A DNA stretch of 35,590 nt, taken from the NCBI GenBank assembly GCA_964519385.1, contig CAZFLR010000024.1, forward strand, positions 1-35,590. Reading direction: 5' to 3'. The translations under genes were made by a program, and so were the position numbers. Below, piece by piece: positions 33,269 to 35,590 of the stretch. How positions within the stretch are numbered: position 1 is the first letter of the stretch; every line of letters begins with the position of its first letter. The notes beneath the pieces were generated by a model. The model had not been told where the DNA came from, did not search any database, and saw only the letters and a list, made by a program, of their open reading frames with translations. This DNA comes from SVFI01 sp964519385 (GTDB lineage Bacteria; Bacillota; Clostridia; Lachnospirales; Lachnospiraceae).

Positions 33269-34054
33269 TTAGATAACATGTTTTTCCTGTAACTTTTCAA
33301 CAATGTAAGCTGCTGCTTCTTCCGGAGAATCAGGAGTAACCTTCACACCTGCTCCCTTACGAACTTTGTCAGAAGCTTTTGCAATCTTTGTAGGAGAACC
33401 TGCAAGACCTAAGTTGCAATCTTCAACATCTTTCAGATCTGCTCTTCCCCAAGTTGTAATCTCTGCTTTACAAGCATCGAAAATTCCACCCGGAGTCATG
33501 TAACGTGGCTCGTTTAATTCTGCAAGTGCTGTTACGAGACATGGCATCTTAGCTTCTAATACATGATATCTGTCATCATACTGTCTCTGAACAACAACCT
33601 TGTCTCCATCAACCTTAATATCCTGTGCATAAGAAATAACAGGAAGCTGTAAGTGTTCAGCAATCTGCGGACCTACCTGAGCTGTATCACCATCGATTGC
33701 CTGACGGCCTGTGATGATAAGATCATACTCAAGATTGCGGATTGCACCGGCAATTGTTGTAGATGTTGCCCAAGTATCAGCACCACCTAAAACTCTGTCT
33801 GTAACAAGGATTGCTTTGTCAGCACCCATTGCTAATGCTTCGCGGAGAACATCTGTTGCTTTCGGAAGTCCCATTGTAAGAACCGTAACCTCTGCACCAT
33901 ACTGATCTTTTAATCTTAAAGCTGCCTCTAAACCTGCTTTGTCATCTGGATTCATAATAGCAAGCATAGCTGCTCTGTCTAATGTACCATCCGGATTGAA
34001 CTTAACTCCACCCTTTGTATCAGGTACCTGTTTAATACAAACTATGATTTTCAC
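33269..34054 (-). CDS. etfB: Electron transfer flavoprotein beta subunit
   Basis: A 261-residue EtfB, the partner of EtfA. It begins MKIIVCIKQVPDTKGGVKF and contains GADKAILVTDRVLGGADTW, LIITGRQAIDGDTAQVGPQ and CLVTALAELNEPRY. The GRQAIDGDTAQVGPQ stretch is typical of EtfB proteins that bind FAD (rather than AMP) in bifurcating complexes, which supports NADH-driven ferredoxin reduction here. It is separated from bcd by 14 nt and from etfA by 24 nt, with a GGAGGTA ribosome binding site. Confidence 0.95.
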   Translation of the reverse strand: MKIIVCIKQVPDTKGGVKFNPDGTLDRAAMLAIMNPDDKAGLEAALRLKDQYGAEVTVLTMGLPKATDVLREALAMGADKAILVTDRVLGGADTWATSTTIAGAIRNLEYDLIITGRQAIDGDTAQVGPQIAEHLQLPVISYAQDIKVDGDKVVVQRQYDDRYHVLEAKMPCLVTALAELNEPRYMTPGGIFDACKAEITTWGRADLKDVEDCNLGLAGSPTKIAKASDKVRKGAGVKVTPDSPEEAAAYIVEKLQEKHVI

Positions 34055-34068
34055 GCTTCCGTACCTCC

Positions 34069-35220
34069 TTATTTCAATAAGCTTCCAGAAATAACCATAC
34101 GCTGAACCTCTGAAGTTCCTTCGTAGATTTCTGTAATCTTAGCATCACGCATCATACGTTCTACATCATATTCTCTGATATATCCGTAACCACCATGTAA
34201 CTGAACACATTTTGTTGTAACTTCCATAGCTACTTCTGCAGCCATCAATTTAGCCATAGCAGCTTCTACAGAGTATACCTTCTGTGTATTCTTTGCAACT
34301 GCAGCTCTGTAAACCATAAGCTGTGCAGCCTGTACCTTTGTAGCCATATCAGCAAGCTGGAACTGTGTGTTCTGGAACTGTGCGATTGAACGGCCAAACT
34401 GTTTTCTTTCTTTTACATAAGCGATAGTTGTCTCTAATGCGCCCTCTGCAATACCAAGTGCCTGAGCTGCAATACCGATACGTCCGCCATCAAGTGTATG
34501 CATTGCGATACCGAAACCTTTGCCCTTTGCACCCAGAATGTTTTCTTTCGGAATACGGCAGTCTGTGAAGATCAGCTCGTATGTAGAAGAACCGCGGATA
34601 CCCATCTTTGCTTCTTTTGTTCCGAATGTGAAACCTGGTGTTCCTTTTTCTACGATGAATGCAGAAATTTCTTTTGAAACACGGCCACGTTTCTCAACTT
34701 TACCTGTAACAGCAATTACGATGTATACATCAGCTTCTTTACCGTTTGTGATAAAGCACTTAGATCCATTAAGAACCCACTCGTCACCATCTAAAACAGC
34801 TTTTGTCTGCTGACCCTGTGCATCTGTTCCTGCGCCCGGCTCTGTAAGACCGAAAGCACCGATTTTTTTACCGGAAGCAAGATCCGGAACATATTTCTGT
34901 TTCTGCTCTTCTGTACCGTATGTCAGAATCGGATCGATACAGAGAGATGTGTGTGCAGATACAATAACACCTGTTGTACCACAAACCTTTGAAAGTTCTT
35001 CTACACACATAGCGTATGTTAAAATGTCACATCCCTGTCCGCCGTACTCTTTCGGAACCGGGATACCCATGAAGCCGTTCTTTGCCATTTTTTCAACTGT
35101 GCCTCTTGGGAATACTTCTGTCTCATCTACCTCCTGAGCGAGAGGTTTTACTTCATTTTCAGCGAAATCTTTAAACAACTGTCTCGCCATTTCATGTTCT
35201 TTGCGTAAAGTAAAATCCAT
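34069..35220 (-). CDS. bcd: Butyryl-CoA dehydrogenase (short-chain acyl-CoA dehydrogenase)
   Basis: A 383-residue FAD enzyme that reduces crotonyl-CoA to butyryl-CoA with electrons from the Etf pair. The catalytic base is E367 in EIYEGTSE, the same number as in the Megasphaera enzyme. Other family blocks are AFGLTEPGAGTDAQG, VLNGSKCFITNG and QLHGGYGYIREYDVERMMRD. It has the usual N-terminal helical, beta-barrel and C-terminal helical domains and a normal length. GGAGG precedes the ATG. It lies between hbd and etfB in the common Lachnospiraceae gene order. Confidence 0.95.
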   Translation of the reverse strand: MDFTLRKEHEMARQLFKDFAENEVKPLAQEVDETEVFPRGTVEKMAKNGFMGIPVPKEYGGQGCDILTYAMCVEELSKVCGTTGVIVSAHTSLCIDPILTYGTEEQKQKYVPDLASGKKIGAFGLTEPGAGTDAQGQQTKAVLDGDEWVLNGSKCFITNGKEADVYIVIAVTGKVEKRGRVSKEISAFIVEKGTPGFTFGTKEAKMGIRGSSTYELIFTDCRIPKENILGAKGKGFGIAMHTLDGGRIGIAAQALGIAEGALETTIAYVKERKQFGRSIAQFQNTQFQLADMATKVQAAQLMVYRAAVAKNTQKVYSVEAAMAKLMAAEVAMEVTTKCVQLHGGYGYIREYDVERMMRDAKITEIYEGTSEVQRMVISGSLLK

Positions 35221-35250
35221 GATTGTCTTCCTCCATTAAATTTATATCAC

Positions 35251-35590
35251 TTATTTGCTGTAGTTAAAGAAGCCTTCGCCTGTCTTCTTACCAAGTTTGC
35301 CATCAGCAACCATTTTCTTAAGAAGTGGCTGTGGAGCATATTTCTCATCTTTTGTCTCGTTGTAAAGAACTTCCATAATTGCAAGACAAATATCAAGACC
35401 AATCAGATCACCAAGGTGAAGAGGTCCCATCGGATGAGAAGCACCAAGCTGCATAGCAACATCAATATCTTCTGCAGAAGCTGTACCTGCATCAAGAACA
35501 CCGATTGCTTCATTAATCATCGGAATTAAAATTCTGTTTACAACGAATCCAGGAGCTTCCTTTACTTCTACAGGAGTTTTTCCGATTTCA
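35251..35590 (-). CDS. hbd: 3-hydroxybutyryl-CoA dehydrogenase, C-terminal part (5' end outside window)
   Basis: The last 112 residues of Hbd, cut by the right edge. Seen are EAPGFVVNRILIPMINEAIG, ASHPMGPLHLGDLIGLD and GKKTGEGFFNYSK, all C-terminal signatures of the family. The enzyme reduces acetoacetyl-CoA to 3-hydroxybutyryl-CoA with NAD(P)H, two steps before Bcd. The N-terminal Rossmann domain lies outside. It ends 30 nt before bcd; crt and thl are expected further upstream, beyond the window. Confidence 0.93.
   Translation of the reverse strand, partial: EIGKTPVEVKEAPGFVVNRILIPMINEAIGVLDAGTASAEDIDVAMQLGASHPMGPLHLGDLIGLDICLAIMEVLYNETKDEKYAPQPLLKKMVADGKLGKKTGEGFFNYSK

Noticed and set aside
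1..35590. CRISPR array, prophage, integrated element or IS with terminal repeats
   Set aside because: No regularly spaced repeats, no integrase or phage genes and no terminal inverted repeats flanking a transposase were seen; the Rpn remnant is the only mobile-type gene.

Overview
The window looks like a chromosomal segment of a butyrate-forming, saccharolytic anaerobe of the Lachnospiraceae (Clostridia). Three lines point there: a ptb-buk butyrate kinase pair, an hbd-bcd-etfB-etfA run at the right edge, and a GH94 cellobiose phosphorylase next to a sugar ABC importer. Promoters are clear sigma-A type (TTGACA/TATAAT-like) and Shine-Dalgarno sites are GGAGG-like. A Coprococcus-like organism would fit the ptb-buk route, but genus assignment is inference. 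Most of the window is core genome; the only decayed, accessory-looking patch is about 25.2-26.5 kb.

Layout. 1-0.2 kb: tRNA-Gly (cut by the edge) and tRNA-Pro on the minus strand behind a near-consensus promoter. 0.2-3.6 kb: minus-strand operon of THUMP RNA methyltransferase, membrane-anchored amidase, rdgB and yfcE; its promoter places the predicted transcription start on the A of the first ATG. 3.6-3.8 kb: a 51-residue Asn-rich protein. 4.0-6.4 kb: operon of a PrsA/SurA-like lipoprotein, a DUF624 (YesL) protein and a DUF1700 protein. 6.4-12.8 kb: cello-oligosaccharide unit, with binding protein and two permeases on the minus strand and cellobiose phosphorylase divergent on the plus strand. 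No ATPase is encoded, so a shared MsmX-type ATPase is expected elsewhere. 12.9-15.5 kb: cardiolipin synthase and a divergent MerR/GyrI-like regulator.

15.5-19.5 kb: tRNA-Arg, prfB with its programmed +1 frameshift, and secA. 19.6-21.7 kb: ptb-buk, converting butyryl-CoA to butyrate with ATP gain. 21.7-25.2 kb: Na/phosphate cotransporter and an SLC13-family anion transporter. 25.2-26.5 kb: a Glu-rich secreted/membrane protein gene broken by one missing base in an A run, and an internally deleted Rpn/PD-(D/E)XK transposase-like gene. 26.7-28.8 kb: the last two steps of IMP synthesis as separate proteins, a stand-alone AICAR formyltransferase and a PurO-type IMP cyclohydrolase. 28.8-32.1 kb: a C-GCAxxG-C-C protein, then an operon of DUF3006, YARHG lipoprotein and ketopantoate-reductase-like genes. 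32.1-35.6 kb: etfA, etfB, bcd and the 3' part of hbd, ending in a strong terminator.

Together, cellobiose is imported and phosphorolysed, crotonyl-CoA is reduced by the (probably electron-bifurcating) Bcd/Etf complex, and butyryl-CoA is turned into butyrate by Ptb and Buk. I found no clearly novel multi-gene system. The most distinctive items are the leaderless methyltransferase operon, the amidase with Asn where the catalytic Glu is expected, the frameshifted Glu-rich membrane protein, and the palindrome wrapped around the tRNA-Arg promoter.
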